NCBI GenBank assembly: GCA_947650285.1
Contig: CANTFL010001181.1
Span: 1-64,000, forward strand
Source: Hyaloperonospora brassicae
Lineage: Eukaryota > Oomycota > Peronosporomycetes > Peronosporales > Peronosporaceae
Direction: 5' to 3'
Length of the DNA: 64,000 nucleotides
The translations under genes were made by a program, and so were the position numbers. This document shows, in pieces, positions 44,843 to 55,729 of this stretch. The notes beneath the pieces are model-generated. The model made no database searches. It was given only the letters and a program-made list of their open reading frames with translations, and was not told the origin of the DNA. Each line of letters opens with the position of its first letter. Within the stretch, counting starts at the first letter, position 1.

Positions 44843-45394
44843 AGGGGACGTGTGACTCCGACTCAGAAATTGTGGGTCGAGGAAGTTTACGGTTTTGAGC
44901 CGCTTCTCAGACGTTTAGGCCGTTCAAAAGTTAGTCCCGAAGAAGAAAATAAACTGTGTGAAGTGTGACGTGGTGCATCTCGACCGGCGCTTTCAGAGAT
45001 GTACCCATATTCCTTCCGTCCCGTAGCTTCTCCTGCACTTTGTCACACTTGTGGGTGGGAAAAAAGTCGATCTTCACGTCGCTCCAGTTGGTACAACATA
45101 CAGGAGCAGCGATGCCGATCACCTTTTGGTTTAACAAGTTTTGACGTCAGGGACTTGACACTTTGCACGTAAAGTCTGTCTGGCGGCTTTGTTTTAGTAC
45201 CGTGAACAGGAAGTCAAACGAACGTGAACTCAAACAGCTCAAGTATGGCAGACGCATCGCGGACGGCAACCGCCAAGAGTGCACTGCTCACTTCCAATCA
45301 ACAGGTTACTGAGGCGATTTGGTACAACTGATCGTATAAAGCGTGGTGGTGGACTCTGCCTGCGCAACGTATCGCTCTATCAAGTCAATTGCAA
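44843..45394. other. Intergenic
   Basis: Upstream region of the DNLZ gene. A short ATG-initiated plus reading near 45246 (MADASRTATAKSALLTSN) stops after 28 codons. Nothing further is supported. Confidence 0.4.
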
Positions 45395-45880
45395 TTACCT
45401 CAATACCTGACATGGCTGACCGATTTTTGCATGCGGCGAGACCATAGGCTGTGTGCGCAGCGTGTGTTGCGAGTTACGGAGGAGGAATAGGCGCAGACGA
45501 ATTGCAGCAAACGCTTGGTCGTAGAAAGAAAACCAGACTTTTCCTGAGACGTTGACAAAAACGCGCCAGCAATATATTTTCGCATACTTGTCAAGAGGTA
45601 CTGCCCCACCGGAGGTGACCGCGGCACAAGTGGAAATGAAACCACCCGCCACGGGTGACCTATACGACAGGCACAGCCATGGGTGCTGCGAGTCATCCTT
45701 GCCGGATGATCCAACAGAAGCGTGCATATACATGCATAACGTCTTCTTGCTCTTGACTTCAACGTAGGCGCAGGCTTTGTCAGACATGATACAGACCTGC
45801 ACGTAGCACCAGAATAGTTCGGGATGCAAATGCACACAGACATCACTAGGCGGAAGTCCCAAAACATGCTGTTCCATCAC
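45395..45880 (-). CDS. Hypothetical protein, 161 aa (weak)
   Basis: A single ORF starts MMEQHVLGLPPSDVCVHL. A Cys/aromatic-rich first half (HPELFWCYVQVCIMSDKACA) and a later KIYCWRVFVNVSGKVWFSFY stretch could be beta-strands. A second minus-strand ORF of similar length overlaps it in another frame, which lowers confidence. No family recognised; it may be part of a spliced gene or chance. Confidence 0.3.
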   Translation of the reverse strand: MMEQHVLGLPPSDVCVHLHPELFWCYVQVCIMSDKACAYVEVKSKKTLCMYMHASVGSSGKDDSQHPWLCLSYRSPVAGGFISTCAAVTSGGAVPLDKYAKIYCWRVFVNVSGKVWFSFYDQAFAAIRLRLFLLRNSQHTLRTQPMVSPHAKIGQPCQVLR

Positions 45881-45988
45881 GGGTTAGATTGTCTAACTGC
45901 CGCGCCCTGACTCCGTTCCAACTAGTCGCTGGTGGTGCGGACTCGGAGGTGAACGGCAGGTCCATCACACAATTGGTAGTTTCACCCT

Positions 45989-47623
45989 TTAATCCATCTG
46001 AAGAAGCAGCTCCTTCTCGTCCAAAGCCCTCTTCGTGCTGATGTCACATATGTAGACCTTCGACTTGCGTTTGATATCAATCTTGGCCAGCTTCGACGGA
46101 GGCAAGTCATTCACTGAGGCCTCCACGAACCCCCGCTCGATAAACCAGTGCGATGTTCGGGTCGTCAGTACAAACAGTTTGGTGACACCCATGGCTGCCG
46201 CTTTGCGCATGACGTAGCCCAGCATAGCATTGCCTTTACCCAAGCTGCGGTAGGCCGGGTCTACAGCTACACAGCCCATCTCAGCAAAGTTATTCTCATA
46301 CGGCTGCAGTGTGCAGCAAGCAATGATAGCACCGTCTCGCTCTACAACCGTAAACGTATCCACATTGCTTTCGATATGTTCCTGATCGCGCGACACCAGT
46401 ACGTCGTCGTCCAACAAAGGCTGGATGAGGCGCATGATGCTCACAATATCATTCGTAGTGGCCATACGAATTCCTTCGTACATGTGCCGACTGATCATGA
46501 TTCCTTCTCCATCACGAGTGAAAAGCTCCTGCAGCAGGCCACCATCCACATGTCGACTCACAAGATGCGACCGCTTGACTCCGTTCACGCAAGCCTTGAT
46601 CGACTCTTTCAAGTACAGCAAAAACTCACCGCAGACGCTTGGATCCTTTCGTGCAAGATCAACATACTGCTGTGCCTGTTCAATCGCAAGTGTCTGCACC
46701 ACTGCATTCGACCGCGAGTCCTGGAGCTCCTCTCCATTGTACATATAGATGAGCTTTGAGCTCTCGAGCTGAATCGCACACTTGCTGGCCACCTGCTCGG
46801 ACAGGCAGTTGAAGACCTCACCACTAGCACTGTAGGCGATGCAGGATATCAGGACAATGTCCCCGTCGTCCAACGCCGCGCGCACCTTGTCGACATTGAG
46901 TCGACGCATTTCTCCCGTGTACTTGTAGTCGACGCCGCCTCGAACGCCCACTGGCTGTGCAGAAATAAAGTTCCCCGACGAGATCGTAATCGTTCGTGTT
47001 CGTCCGGGGGAATTGACAATCCCTCGTCCCAAGTAGCTTTCAATATGGAACCGCACCGACCCGGCTGCATCGAGCGCGCACTCGAGCTCCACGCGCCCCG
47101 TAATGCGCAGTCCACAATCAAACGTGGATGCAATGTTCCGAAGCGACAGCTGGCGATTCAATTGCGGCCGCGAGCCCGCCACGAGCACGAGCTTCACGCC
47201 CAATGTATTGAGCAGCGCAATGTCGTGCATCACCGCCCCAAAGAGCGCAGACTCAATCAGCTCCCCAGGTACATGGATGACCATGGTCGAGCCCCTGTGC
47301 AAATTAATATACGGCGACATGTCGCGGAACATGGCCGTGAACGACGGGACACGGGCGTCCACGTCGCGCGTCGTCTGCTGCACGCGGAGACACGCGGGCG
47401 GCACGACCGGCAGACAGCTCGAGGTCGTCACGCGGTCTTCGGCTCGCGACGTGGAGACGCTCCTGCTCGACACGAACGTGCGGCGACCGTTTGTGCCGCT
47501 CAGTGCCACACGCGGCGAACATGAGGTCCGGACCGGCGCGCAGCTGCTGGACAAAGACGCGCGTAGACGGTCGAGAAGCGGCCGAGTCGACGCGGAGACG
47601 AGCCATGCGCGGGACGAGAACAT
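45989..47623 (-). CDS. NAGS: N-acetylglutamate synthase, ArgA type, mitochondrial
   Basis: Transfers acetyl from acetyl-CoA to glutamate, the first step of arginine synthesis. Single exon, 544 residues. N-terminus about 1-75 is Arg/Ser rich with no early acid residues (MFSSRAWLVSASTRPLLDRL), fitting mitochondrial import. Residues about 95-370 form an amino-acid-kinase-like domain (STMVIHVPGELIES; LGVKLVLVAGSRPQ; ISSGNFISAQPVGV). About 385-540 is a GNAT acetyltransferase domain with the acetyl-CoA loop (DPAYRSLGKGNAMLG), LFVLTTRTSHWFIERGF, and the ArgA-typical end (KRKSKVYICDI). The layout matches bacterial and plant ArgA rather than animal NAGS. Intronless, unlike many neighbours. Divergent from EndoU, 454 bases apart. 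Confidence 0.93.
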   Translation of the reverse strand: MFSSRAWLVSASTRPLLDRLRASLSSSCAPVRTSCSPRVALSGTNGRRTFVSSRSVSTSRAEDRVTTSSCLPVVPPACLRVQQTTRDVDARVPSFTAMFRDMSPYINLHRGSTMVIHVPGELIESALFGAVMHDIALLNTLGVKLVLVAGSRPQLNRQLSLRNIASTFDCGLRITGRVELECALDAAGSVRFHIESYLGRGIVNSPGRTRTITISSGNFISAQPVGVRGGVDYKYTGEMRRLNVDKVRAALDDGDIVLISCIAYSASGEVFNCLSEQVASKCAIQLESSKLIYMYNGEELQDSRSNAVVQTLAIEQAQQYVDLARKDPSVCGEFLLYLKESIKACVNGVKRSHLVSRHVDGGLLQELFTRDGEGIMISRHMYEGIRMATTNDIVSIMRLIQPLLDDDVLVSRDQEHIESNVDTFTVVERDGAIIACCTLQPYENNFAEMGCVAVDPAYRSLGKGNAMLGYVMRKAAAMGVTKLFVLTTRTSHWFIERGFVEASVNDLPPSKLAKIDIKRKSKVYICDISTKRALDEKELLLQMD

Positions 47624-48077
47624 GCTGCGGGGTACGGTGCCTGCAAGTCGGAGCTACGTCCGTGTCGATGTCGGCCGAGAGCGAGCGGAAGAGCGAGTGG
47701 CGGGCGCCCGCATCGCTGCGAGCTGCTCAATGGCTGGCAAGTGGGCGGTGGGGCCAACCCCGAACGAGGTGGTGGTGGTGGGCGCGCGATCTAACGCAGC
47801 AACGCAGGAACATGCAGCAGCGTAGGCGGCTGGCCACCGCTGGCACGTCCGCGAAATATGCGCTAGACTAGGTTTATGCTGGCATTGAGGTGGACGAGCT
47901 TGTTGCGGAACGGACCACTGCCGCGAGAGACTTTTGGATCCCGGAAATAGCGTCAGACGTGACGTTGTACCACTGGCGTGAGCAGCTCTTTTGATTGGGT
48001 CCGCTTCTCCCACTGGCTCTCAAGCGACTCGATGTCGACTGGACGGACGCAATTCATTCGCGCTCGCGACTCGACTT
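47624..48077. promoter_or_regulatory. Divergent promoter region NAGS/EndoU
   Basis: 454 bases between two start codons facing away from each other. It is GC-rich near the NAGS side, with a GGTGGTGGTGG run near 47768. ORFs continue through it on the plus strand but have no protein-like content. I could not identify a specific site. Confidence 0.4.
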
Positions 48078-49690
48078 ATGGCTCGTGTCTCGCCCACCTG
48101 TAAGCCCTCTCCGTGCTCGCCTGGCACCTGCACCTGCACCTGCACGCGATCTTTCTCCACCCGTCCGGTCGTCGCTCACGCGCTGCTCTCGTTCTCTGAT
48201 TGTGTCTTTGTTGCTGCAGTCGCCGAGCTCCAGAGCCTTTCGGCCGCTTGTAACAAACTCTGGGCGCTGGACACGAATCGTCTGGAGCCGAATGTTCACT
48301 ATGAGCTGAACGTGCAGGAAGGAAAGAATGCATTTGTACGTGGAGACGTTGCACGCGAGGCGCTGTTTGCGTTTGTGCACCCGAGCGTGTTTGAGCGCCC
48401 CACGTTCAAGCTGCTGTTTGAGCTACTGGACAATTACGAGCGCGAGGTACACGACGAGCGATTGATTGGTGTTCATGTTACCGCGCTCAAGCGGTAGCTT
48501 TTGTCGTTATTGCTGGTGGTAGTGCTCGTGCTGGTACTCGCCCTCTGACGTTTTTGTGGTGGTGGTGGTGGTGGCTGTGTGATATTTTGGGATCAGACGG
48601 GAATAAGTGAGAGAGTGACGCCCAGGGAACTAGCAGAGAACAATGCGTTCCTCAACGCTGTGATTGAGACGACGCCCATGCGCTATGCTCATGCGTAGGT
48701 CAATTGTCTCTTGTGTGCACTACGACGTGTTGAATGTGCTTGAGCTCCGTGACTGACTTGTCGGTATCACAGGTGGCTGGTGAAAAATAAGAAATTCACG
48801 GGAGATCTGAGCGATTTTAAGAAGAAGCTGGAGTTTCTCTGGTTTGGACTGTATCGACGAGAAGTGCGCAACGACTCGTCGGGCTTCGAGCATGTCTTTG
48901 TCGGGGAGCTGAAGAACGTGAGTCTGCACATGAAATTGTGCTACGTAGGCTCTGTCGTTGCTCATTTGTGGCGTACTGTTGAAATGTAGGGTAAGATTTG
49001 TGGTTGCCACAATTGGCTGCAGGTGTACAATGAAGAGCGTCATGGCCGCATCGACTACATGGGCTACATCCGTCCTCGACAACGCGGCTGTCGATTTATG
49101 GAGCCGCACAGTAAGGAGCAGCTGATTACCTTCCAGTTCCAGTGGGAAGACAACATGAAGCCAGTGTCGACAAGGTGCCCTGCCGACGGGTCGTTTTGCG
49201 CTAGCAATTTGCTGACACCGTATGTGTAATTGATGGTTCCTCTTCCAGTTTGATCGGAGTAAGTCCAGAATTCGAAATGGCCTTGTACACTTTGTGTTTC
49301 CTCAACGGCCAAGAGAACAATCAGGTGCAACTCGGTCCGTACCTGTGCAATATCAAGTGCTTTAGCTTTGGCCGTGGCAAGGACACCAGGATTGGCACGG
49401 CCTTCCCCGAAGCACTGCCGCTAACAGAAGCGCAAGCTGCAACAAAGATTCAGGCTATCATGCGTGGTAGCCGCACGCGCATTCTGAACCCAAACGTTCG
49501 TCGTCAGGCACCACCTCCTCCTCTCGGCGCAGCCTGGGGCCCGCCACCTGGAGTGGTAGCCACATCGATCGTGCAGGTTAAGGTTTACTCAGCTACAACC
49601 GTATCGGTGGATTCTTGTATCCATCCTGGTGCTGCGGCGCCAGCTGGTACGAAGCCCACCGGCGCTTGGGCCCAGCCACGCAAATGGTAA
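48078..49690 (+). CDS. EndoU-family endoribonuclease with C-terminal IQ motif
   Basis: EndoU enzymes cut RNA at U-rich sites in a Mn-dependent way. Six exons keep frame: 48078-48099, 48220-48446, 48597-48694, 48773-48917, 48990-49174, 49249-49690 (372 residues). Family blocks: CNKLWALDTNRLEPNVHYEL; RYAHAWLVKNKKF; first catalytic His in SSGFEHVFVGE; second in CGCHNWLQVYNEER; GRIDYMGYI; and the Lys/Ser-bearing block IGVSPEFEMALYTLCFL, where the usual Lys is not obvious. After the domain, an IQ calmodulin-binding motif (AATKIQAIMRGSRTR) and a Pro-rich tail (RRQAPPPPLGAAWGPPPG) are added. No signal peptide, so probably cytosolic or nuclear. An unspliced reading of the tail was used. Confidence 0.87.
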
Positions 49691-51440
49691 TTTGCTGTTG
49701 CTCGTGCGGGTAAGCAGGGCACATGTCGGCGTCGTTGCTCGCAGTATTGCTTGCCAGTGTCGTGTACATAATGAACTTGGCCTAGTTCGTCCTGGTCTTA
49801 TCGATCCGTTTTGCGCTCCTTTTGCAGGTGAAGTGACCGAGTTGGGAAGATCTGAAGAGACCGCGTCAGCTTGATGTGGTATATCTTGATGCTGGGTTGA
49901 AAGAGAAAGCTGTGAAACCTCGACGTAGTTCAGGCTTTTGCGGCAGTGAGGGTCAGAGGCAATGACAACTGTGCGTAGAATACGCTTGCACACCCATTGA
50001 AGACAAGACAATGCGATGAGTATTTGCATCGCTTAATGCTCCAGTTCCAGAACCTGTAGCAGAGAAAAGCGGGCGTACGTTGTCTGGTCTTGCAAAACCA
50101 AGCCCGCGGAGCTTCCTCCCGTTGCGGCGATTAGTTCTGTAGCGATGGAATCGTTGTCGGGATGTCAGCATCAGGCCCATCGGCCGTCGGTGGTCGTGTG
50201 TGAGCCCTATAGAAACAGCAGGCGTCGCGTCGGTACGTCGGCGAGAAGAAGTCTACACCTTTGACGTTGCGGTGCAGTGTCGCTGTGGATTCTTGATGGA
50301 GGTATGAATTGCCGATGAATGGTATTGGAGCAAGCGTACCGAACGTGCCGGGTGAAGGTTGCGGCAGAGCATCTGTGGTTGGACGGATGGAGGCCTTTTT
50401 GTCGTTGCAATGCAGTGGCCAGGAGCGGTTGTCGACGTGGACGTCGTGGTAACGGTACTTACGTATATGGGCAGTGGCATTCTGCTAGCGCACGTTTTCA
50501 GTCGCGCCTCCAGCTGATACGTGAAGACCAGAGCAGCCGATGCATAACATGCGCTACCCAAATATATTGGCCCATCTCTTGAGGCCTTCACTTTTGGACA
50601 TGCTGCAACATCTGGTTGTTGCGACTTGGAGAAGGATATGCTGCGGCTGGCCTCGAAGGTTGTGAAAGTCCATCGGAGTAATTGGACGTGCAGCGCAATG
50701 CAGTGTGCCTTTCTCGACCGAGGGACTCTACGTGGTACAGCACTAGTAGACAACTTACATGCTGGATGTATTTCGGTGACTCTGACTCCAGTGGACAAGC
50801 ATGTCAACAGGGAAGCGAAGACCGGCTGGTCCAAAAGTCCTAATGAATGCCGCTCGAATGCCTCGATGCAGGAATGCACATTGACAAGACCCGGGCTTTG
50901 TCCGCGCAAATGTATGAAGCCTGGTACAGAAAGCCTATGTAGCTTGTGTGCCTGATGTCAAGACGCGGCATCCGTTTCCGCTCGCAAGTTAAGAATCGGA
51001 CTGAAAACGTGCCCGCCGTCCAGGAAAAACGATGTCTCGGACAGAGTATCTTGTGTATGAAGAATATCTCAGACTGGTCTAGTATCAGGAGCAAGAGGTA
51101 GTGATGGATGCTGGCGAGAAACGGCAACGTTGGCCGAGTGCACCGCCGACCGGGTTGGCGTTGCTCAGGCGAGTGGACCTGACTTGGCAGAGCTTGAGCG
51201 CTTTATAGCTCACAACTTGCTGGCAGCGTCAAGGGAAATATTTCTGCAAAGGACGACGAGGCAGCTGTAACTAAGACTTTACATCAGTGCTGTTGTGGTA
51301 CCATCCAGACAATCTTTCTGATCCTGGCTTGTGCACACGAGACAAGGCCGAACGGTTCTTGTAAATCTTTGGACAGCATTTTGGCGAAGCAAAGCGTACT
51401 CGAATCACCGCACCTCTAGCCCCTGGACACGCATCTAGCT
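49691..51440. other. Unassigned stretch with coding-like pieces
   Basis: Plus-strand pieces such as VRRREEVYTFDVAVQCRCGF (about 50230-50300) and IDKTRALSAQMYEAWYRKP (about 50878-50938) look protein-like, and a 218-codon minus ORF (50253-50909) overlaps them. I could not build a consistent spliced model, and stops interrupt each. It may be a decayed gene or one with many short introns. Confidence 0.3.
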
Positions 51441-53139
51441 TCATTCTTTAGCCACGTTGAGCCAGTCGGGTACACAGGTACCTTTGGAGCTGCTGTATTC
51501 ATCCGACGAAATTGCCGATGCACGTGCAATGTCTGTGGCAGCATACACTGACCCTCCGACCCACGCAAGCATGTTGCGAGGGAAAAACGTCCGAACGAGC
51601 TGCACTTGGTCAATGGTGACTGCAGCTGAAGTGGATTCGTTGTCAAAACGTAGCGCCTTACGTACTTCTGCGATCAAACGCTGGGCCAAACCTGGCAGAT
51701 CAATTGAATGAGCGTTAGCAGCGAATGCAATGTACTCGTTGCGTTTGCCTTACCAGGAATCATCGCGGTTCCCCCGACAAAAAGCATATTCGCCAATAGC
51801 GCTGCCCTCACGTCAAGCGGAGCCTCCTTTACAGTCTGCACGATTCCGTCAACTATCGACATCCCATCCCTGTCTTCGTCGCCTGACCAACCCAGAACAT
51901 AGAGAACGTCACGCAGGTGTTTCACCTTGTGACAACGTATGGTAAGGACAATACCCAAAACAAGCTGTTCCACAGCACCGGTGCGCAAGCTCCCAGAAAC
52001 CTATCCAGCAAACGATAGCATTGGCTCCTCAGACCCGGTTTTCAGCCAAATGTGAATGACCCGCCCACCAACCTGTAGCACGTTGTTGTCTCCGTACTGA
52101 AACATGGCGTCGACGACATTTTGCAACAACCCGTCCTTCACACGAAGCGTATCCGCAAATATCAAGCTTAGTATAATCTGAAGTTGCTTCCGATAGTGTT
52201 GTGGTGGCAAATATAAACCATTTGTTGCACGAAGCACGCTCGTTCGAGAATATCTTCTACTGCAACTTGAGCCAATGGCAGGTTAGAGTCAAAGCTTTTC
52301 TCCGTGGACTGACTCAAAAAGGTGGTCACTCCTCGTTGAATAGCATCGCAGCAGTTTTGGCTTCCAATAGGCACAGCTATGCATTTGCAACAGCCACCAC
52401 AGGTTGTGTTAGATACTACCGATACCCTCTCTTCCAACACGCACGTCTCCGACTTACACTTATAAAGGTGCAAAAGTGGAATGCCCTTGAACACTGGCAG
52501 CATCCGCGTCTCCGACCATCCACAATCTACCACTAGCGCCGTGTGATTGGCCGTAGTATGCAGCACTGCCAACATCGATGGCACTAGCGTCACTGAAGAG
52601 ACCTTCGAGGCAGCAGGAAAAACATGGATTTCTCAGTCGCTATGACTTTGTAGTCAGTCGATAAACACACTCATGACCTGAAGCATATCAAAGAGCACAC
52701 TGAGCAACGTCTCGCGAACCACTCGTGGCATCAAAAGGTCTTCACACACTACAAAACGCCGTCGCGTTGGGTTCACGAGCAACAAACTGTAGCGACGTCA
52801 GCTCCCAACCAGCCGCGACCACATTAAGCATATCGAGCTTCAAACATCGAGCTTGGACCACCAATCTATACGCACTCAAAGCAGACCGCATGCAGCTTCA
52901 AGTACAGAAACTGTCGCCACTTGGCAGCGCTAGAAGGCGTCTGTAGCATTTCGGCCATCTGAACCGTCCATACATGACCAGACATCCACCATAGTCAAGT
53001 CAAGTCAAGCCAGTGCACATCCACAGCATGGACTTACCTCCCAACGCTCGACACAGCGGGGCGCACGCTCGCCAGAGATGCCGCATCGGACGTAGCGCGC
53101 TCCGAGTTCCAGCACGAGCGGGTCAAGTGAGCTGTTCAT
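51441..53139 (-). CDS. ACTR10: Actin-related protein 10 (dynactin ACTR10/Arp11)
   Basis: ACTR10 caps the pointed end of the dynactin filament. Minus-strand exons: about 53039-53139 (MNSSLDPLVLELGARYVRCG, SGERAPRC: actin N-terminal fold); one ending WRQFLYLKLHA near 52880; one with LLVNPTRRRFVVCEDLLMP and RETLLSVLFDMLQ (about 52690-52795); one with SMLAVLHTTANHTALVVDCG and TRMLPVFKGIPLLHL; an exon near 52200-52290 with VEDILERACFVQQ; one with IVDGIVQTVKEAPLDVRAAL and NMLFVGGTAMIPG; and the last exon (51441-about 51690) with VRTFFPRNMLAWVGGSVYA. The block order matches the family throughout. Exon borders in the middle are approximate. The actin ATP-site residues are only partly conserved, as in other Arp10/11. 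Confidence 0.85.
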
Positions 53140-54110
53140 TTTGCTATTCCCGCTCTCGAGTGACTCGGAGCAACATTAACGTCCTGAGTGACGCTTTGGT
53201 ACCCACTGAACTGTACACAGACACTAGTTAGAAACGAATCAGAAAGCGTATGAACACAGCTTATCGGCAAGTGAGCAGAAAAGGGTACAGAAAATGAGAC
53301 CTAAAAATAAGCGAGGGTAGATATCACCAACTGACTACACCTATAAAATACCCCAAGATAAGAAAAGCATAGCAAACGATCCAATTCGTTCAATCGAAAC
53401 CAACGATGTACACGACTGTAAAGACAAACCCATTTTGAATCACATGAAACGATATTGCGTTTGTTGCTGTTTGTTTCTTCAAACTTCCAAACAAGGTTAG
53501 AAATAGGAGATTTATAGGTACATTCACCCTTTGATGCGTACACAAACCCCATAAATAGAGGCCCTCCCTAAGTACCTTCATCTCCCTAACTAGGTACTCT
53601 ATAGTGATACATACAAAATGCCATATAACATTCTATGCTACGTACACAGCCCTCCGTATTACAGGCCTCTTTTTGTGTCAGCACACAGCCTTGCGTGTGA
53701 AATCTGCTCTCATTATCCGGTAAACAGAGGGTATGCCCGTAATACCACATTGCCCCTTTTTTTAAAAATAATTCCAATTTTTGATTCAAGTATTGAGCAT
53801 ACCTCTTACTGGTTATGCAAAATTAACTGTCAATGGAGGACATAAACACACCAAGTCAAACTGTCGAAAGTAATCATTTGCCACAATTTATGACGTAAAT
53901 GCAAAAGAAACAAAGATGTCGCTTTCTGTATTAAACAGTACTAATATCTTTGATCAGGTGAACAGTTTAGGAAATGAAGAAAGTATGGCCAATGACATTT
54001 ATATCATAACGCTCGCCAGACGCGTTTCGGCCGCCCGCCGGGGGCCTCATCAGTGGCTTTGTTAATCTAGAAGTGGGATCTTTCTCTATCCTGCGCTCAA
54101 CGACTAAGAA
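53140..54110. other. AT-rich flank between gene island and right-hand element
   Basis: Composition changes to AT-rich, with poly-T and poly-A runs near 53755-53765. No supported gene. Short ORFs occur on both strands without motifs. It ends with the GC-rich hammerhead-like motif at 54010-54053. Confidence 0.5.
54010..54053 (-). ncRNA. Hammerhead-ribozyme-like core (incomplete)
   Basis: On the minus strand: CTGATGA (54053-54047), then a GGCC...GGCC hairpin with an inner CCC/GGG, then GAAA (54028-54025), then ACGC, loop, GCGT followed by T. This reproduces the hammerhead core, stem II and a short stem III with a permitted U before the cleavage point. I could not pair a stem I from the sequences on either side, so activity is doubtful. 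Such cores occur in Penelope-like elements and retrozymes. Confidence 0.3.
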
Positions 54111-54469
54111 CCTTCTAGAATTGAGTGTACCCACACAAATCATACACCATAACTACCACGCCTGGCAGCTGGGGCGTCGACCCGGAAGGGATTACCCGCT
54201 ATGACATCTCCACTTCCAACAAACAGTGTGACATGCGCTATCAAAATATTGAAAGAATCAATAGACTATGCTCGCAACGCTTGCAGAGGCTGTCTACGCG
54301 TCGCAGGTGGGCGCAGAACGGATAATACATTCTCATGCGATAAAAAAGGTAACACCTTATCAAGAAGTCGCTCTAAAAGGTGCCGCTCGGGTGACGTGGT
54401 GTAGAGAAATGCCAAACGAGGTATTCCAAATTCTTGACTTGATTATACGAGGGGTGAACCCGACGAGAG

Positions 54470-54840
54470 AAACCGAAGTGCGTCGACGTCGGCCAACCAT
54501 AGCTCGACAATGGGGTAACTCGACGAGTGAAGCCTTGACGAGTGAAAACTCGGCGAGAGAAGACTCGACGAGTGGGGATTCAACAAGTAAGACTCTACGG
54601 TTCAAGATTCGAAAAGTCAGGACTCGACAAGTCAAGACTCGACGAGTGATAACTCGTCGAGAGAAGTCTCGATGAGAGAATATTCGACAAGTCAAAACTC
54701 GACGAGAGAGGACTCGACAAGTCAAGAATCGACGAGTGATAACTCGACGAGAGAAGTCTCGATGAGAGAAGATTCGACAAGTCAATATATGACAAGTCTA
54801 GACTCGACGAGTGGAGGCTCGACGAGAGAAGGTTTGAAGA
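54470..54840 (+). repeat. CTCGACGAG short-period array
   Basis: The near-palindrome CTCGACGAG or variants (CTCGACAAG, CTCGTCGAG) recurs about every 10 to 20 bases, separated by short A/G-rich spacers such as TGATAA, AGAAGT and TCAAGA. More than 20 copies are visible. A shorter version lies at 20930-21040. It sits in the LTR or leader of the decayed element. Confidence 0.8.
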
Positions 54841-55729
54841 GAGAGCGAGATGATGAACGGTCCACCACACTATGTATCAGTATAGGATTATGAGGGAAAC
54901 GACGGAGAACCACTCAAGAGTCCTTTTGAGATCAGGGAGAGAATATGAGGTAATTAATACAGTGCAGAATTTTCTAAGTCCAAGACACGCGTACATCCAC
55001 GATTTCTGCGTGGGCTAGATTATGCCTGCCGTCGAGCCTCGAGAGTCATAGCTTGTAGAGGTATCGGCTGGTAGAGCCAAGAGTTTAGGAAGGCCCGGGT
55101 TTAGTAACGCTCGCTACTAGCGAAAGAAGGAGTCTCGTCGTCTACGAGACGGTAAACCTAGTGAAGGGACCGTTGTTAGGCTTGTCAGGTGATAAATCGG
55201 TGACCCAATAGACGGCACCGTTGAAAGTCTTGTCGAACGACAAGCTGGTGGGCCTCAGCCGAGGGCACCGCAAATCTTCTAGTCGGGAGTACACTGCGCC
55301 CAGTGACCTGTCAAAACGCGTAAGCGTCGGCTTCTATCCTTTGGTGTGAAGTCACAGGAAGAGAGAGGTTTAGAGACTGCTGAGCTCAGGCAGGCCTCTG
55401 GAGGAATTGGTTGTAAAGAATCGGTTAGGCGAGAGCCACAACTGAACCCCGAAGGGACGAACCGCGTAGAGATTTATCCAAGCGTACCAGCCCGTGTCGC
55501 CGACTTAATTCGGCTATGGTTGAGGTTGTACGTTAAGACTGGTGTACTACATAATTATCTAACTATTATACCACAACTTGTGCCGCGACCCGGAAATATA
55601 GGGTGTGCAATTGTTTAGCAGGTATCAAGCAACCAACTACGAGCTAAATTGTCATCCATTCAAAACTGGCGAGCGGCGGGATCTCAGCGAATACTAGAAG
55701 ATCGTCGCGCGCGGATTCGATCCAAGCGT

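Noticed and set aside
47103..47825. Plus-strand ORF of 240 codons opposite the NAGS N-terminus
   Set aside because: It mirrors GC-rich NAGS coding sequence, and composition and lack of motifs mark it as a shadow.
50253..50909. 218-codon minus-strand ORF
   Set aside because: It has no recognisable domain and overlaps better-looking plus-strand exon pieces. I left the region as unassigned rather than call a gene.
54008..54056. A fully active hammerhead ribozyme
   Set aside because: No stem I can be paired around the core, so I report it only as hammerhead-like.
54595..54893. ORFs of Ser/Thr/Asp/Arg repeats on both strands
   Set aside because: They are translations of the CTCGACGAG array, not genes.
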